64,000 nt of DNA from Lachnospiraceae bacterium NK3A20 (GTDB lineage: Bacteria > Bacillota > Clostridia > Lachnospirales > Lachnospiraceae), in contig FNQX01000005.1 in assembly GCA_900107575.1 (NCBI GenBank), forward strand, positions 206,804 through 270,803. The letters are read 5' to 3'. Position numbers and translations under genes: made by a program. The notes beneath the pieces were generated by a model that saw only the letters and a program-made list of their open reading frames with translations, was not told the origin of the DNA and ran no database searches. This document shows positions 62,418-64,000 of this stretch, one piece after another. The stretch's first letter is position 1. Each line of letters opens with the position of its first letter.

Positions 62418-62990
62418 ATGACGGATTCACAAATTAGAAAACTGGCAAATCTATATAGATCGGCAATCGAAGCTGCTCGCAAAGATGGACGTTTTGTCAA
62501 TGATATCTGCTTTAAGCACTTCCCGGCAGGGTGCTGTGGTGACACTTGCGATCTTCTGGCGGAGTATTTGAAGTTTGAAGGCGTCAAAACTATCTGGTAC
62601 TCTGGTCAACGCGGTGACTGGAGCCATGCATGGCTTGTTGTAAAGGATAAGAGGGTAAAGAGACCAAAGAGACCAAAGAGACCAAAGAGACCAATCCCGA
62701 GCCCCTCCTTATGGCCGGAAGAACTTCAAGATATAGTTGCTAACTATGGGGCTGTACGCCCAGAGCAGGAAGTAGACATCACAAGGTATGAATTTGAGGA
62801 TTTACGGGATGGTCTGATTATTGATATTACAGGAGACCAGTTTGGAGATTATGATATCCCTGTCTATGTCGGATATTTAGATCCATTTCATCAGACTTTT
62901 GATTTCAATAGAGCACACGAATATTATGGCCCTAATGATGGAAGGCTAGATGGTCTCTACCGGGTTATTTCAGAGTATCTGGATAAGTAA
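62418..62990 (+). CDS. Putative papain-like cysteine peptidase next to CBASS genes
   Basis: 190 residues from ATG 62418 (AGGTGGTG ahead). FKHFPAGCCGDTCDLLAEYL, RGDWSHAWLVVKD and LIIDITGDQFGDYDIPV give an ordered Cys (39, 40 or 44), His70, Asp136 set as in transglutaminase/papain-like folds. A Lys-Arg-Pro repeat (KRPKRPKRPKRP, from a 9-bp tandem repeat) interrupts the domain after the His. It starts 130 bp after the E2-like gene on the same strand. It may be a deconjugating enzyme or an independent gene; function is inferred. The gap 62991-63238 shows nothing clear. Confidence 0.55.
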   Translation: MTDSQIRKLANLYRSAIEAARKDGRFVNDICFKHFPAGCCGDTCDLLAEYLKFEGVKTIWYSGQRGDWSHAWLVVKDKRVKRPKRPKRPKRPIPSPSLWPEELQDIVANYGAVRPEQEVDITRYEFEDLRDGLIIDITGDQFGDYDIPVYVGYLDPFHQTFDFNRAHEYYGPNDGRLDGLYRVISEYLDK

Positions 62991-63238
62991 CCTAGAGTAA
63001 ACCTGATTAATTGAATATTATAAGACGCTTGGCTTTGAGAGCACTGCTGATATTCCGTTAGCAGTGATACAATTCAATTATGATAATGATTTAGGTGTCA
63101 TAAGTCGCTTTTCAGCGGCTTGGAACATATAGCAACTATTGCAACTTCGATCTTTGACAAATGAATATAGTTCAAAACTCCGCTTCACGGCTCATGCATG
63201 CGGACCGGATGGTAAAGGCAGGTATTCCTTACCCTCTT

Positions 63239-64000
63239 TCATGTTGTTTCCGGGGTTAATGATCTGCATTTTTCCAATCCCTGCAGGTGTCTCAGTAGTT
63301 TTGTGAAGTTCAGGGCATACACTTTGAAGCCGAAGAACTGTTTCGTCTTCAGCTTCCATCTGACAGGCATTCTGTCTACGTTGTATTTGCACCTTAGAAT
63401 AGATGGTAGTGTTTCTACGCCATTGCGAATTCTTCCGGCAAGTTTCAGGAATGGATCTTCTTTCCTGTCACGGATTTCCCCGGCTCGATGTCTTGCTTTT
63501 ACCGAGTAGACCATCACGGCGGTTCTCTTTTTCAGCCTGACCATACATTCTTTTTTGTGTGGATAGTCTTCACACGTCTCTCTCGGGAACGAGATTCGGA
63601 TCGTATCATTCTGCCGGGTGTAGGAGCTGGCCTTTGGCGTATGTCCGGATGGACATTTCACGACGGTTCTCTCATCTTCCGAAAGAGTGAAATCTAGAAG
63701 GATGTTCCGCGGCTTACGTCCGAGAAGACCGGTGGTAACTACTGTGATGTTCTTATCGCCAGCAAGTTCTCTGACTTCTTTGCTGCTGTATGCACCATCT
63801 GCAACGATGACTGCTTCGTCATCCGCCTTATCCAGGGTTTCAAGTTCTTCTTTGATGAAGGCATTATCACTGTGTGTATTTACATCGTACTGATAATCCG
63901 TGACGATGGAACCATTCTCGTTCACTGCCTCTGTAAGATTTGCAGCATACCCGCGATGCGCCTTCCCGGCTTTGAGTCTGTATGTTGCATCCGGATCAGA
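63239..64000 (-). mobile_element. IS1182-type transposase, partial (cut by window edge)
   Basis: The minus-strand frame is open to position 64000, so only the C-terminal 253 codons are visible. DEAVIVADGAYSSKEVRELA holds the DDE Asp in ADGAY; the later YPHKKECMVR and KARHRAGEIRDRKEDPFLKL (Glu region) and the end KTKQFFGFKVYALNFTKLLR are typical of IS1182-family transposases. The inverted end of the element should lie shortly before 63239 but I could not define it. It borders the defence island. Confidence 0.85.

Overview
The window looks like a chromosomal piece of an anaerobic Gram-positive Bacillota, most likely Lachnospiraceae-like. The evidence is protein resemblance (M18 aminopeptidase, QueA, DUF3791/DUF3990 and DUF6431 families), AGGAGG-type ribosome sites and TTGACA/TATAAT promoters. 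No rRNA or tRNA gene is visible, so the genus is left open. Composition is two-part: about 1-39.76 kb is GC-rich (near 60% in lines I counted) and about 39.77-63 kb is AT-rich (near 35-40%), so the second part was probably acquired separately.

Layout. 0-10.8 kb: a membrane protein cut by the window edge, a secreted protein, M18 aminopeptidase, QueA, a CotH-like secreted protein, a lipid-kinase-like protein, a polyprenol-type GT2 glycosyltransferase and a YdjC/ChbG deacetylase, then a convergent AraC regulator. 12.6-17.7 kb: GDP-sugar supply (Gmd, Fcl, ManC, ManA). 17.8-31 kb: radical SAM/SPASM protein, LCP ligase, DUF4422, LicD, an IspD/TarI-type cytidylyltransferase, a TagF-like polymerase, an acyltransferase, a TagG/TagH-type ABC exporter, an SDR epimerase and a GT4-GNAT fusion. 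31.4-32.6 kb: two toxin-antitoxin loci whose toxin genes carry internal deletions. 32.6-39.8 kb: GlmM-type phosphohexomutase, acyltransferase, DegT aminotransferase and two GT2 enzymes. 40.4-54.9 kb (AT-rich): glycosyltransferases, a Wzy-like polymerase, a Wzx flippase, a second TagF-like enzyme and an opine/CDP-activation module (ornithine-cyclodeaminase-like, octopine/nopaline dehydrogenase, class V aminotransferase, TagD-Gfo/Idh fusion, acyltransferase). 55-63 kb: a defence island with an IetAS-like AAA ATPase/subtilase pair and a short type II CBASS-like operon (membrane effector, CD-NTase, E2-like protein, putative cysteine peptidase), bounded by IS remnants and an IS1182-type transposase that runs off the window.

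How it fits together. Most genes build, modify and export cell-surface glycans. One set makes GDP-mannose and GDP-fucose; another makes a CDP-activated teichoic-like polymer exported by an ABC transporter; the AT-rich block carries its own Wzx/Wzy route plus a modification cassette that may add an opine-like or amino-polyol group through CDP activation.

The most unusual signals are: (1) hydrophilic, low-complexity in-frame segments inserted into many otherwise conserved enzymes, seen only in the GC-rich half; (2) intergenic repeat arrays with strict helical phasing (41-42 bp palindromes at 5.5-6.1 kb; 52 bp inverted arrays at 12.0-12.3 and 31.0-31.3 kb); (3) the CBASS operon with a cysteine-peptidase-like gene where a deconjugating enzyme would be expected; (4) the opine/CDP module, whose first gene is frameshifted in a G6 tract; and (5) a candidate RNA switch with mutually exclusive hairpins before a 42-residue gene.
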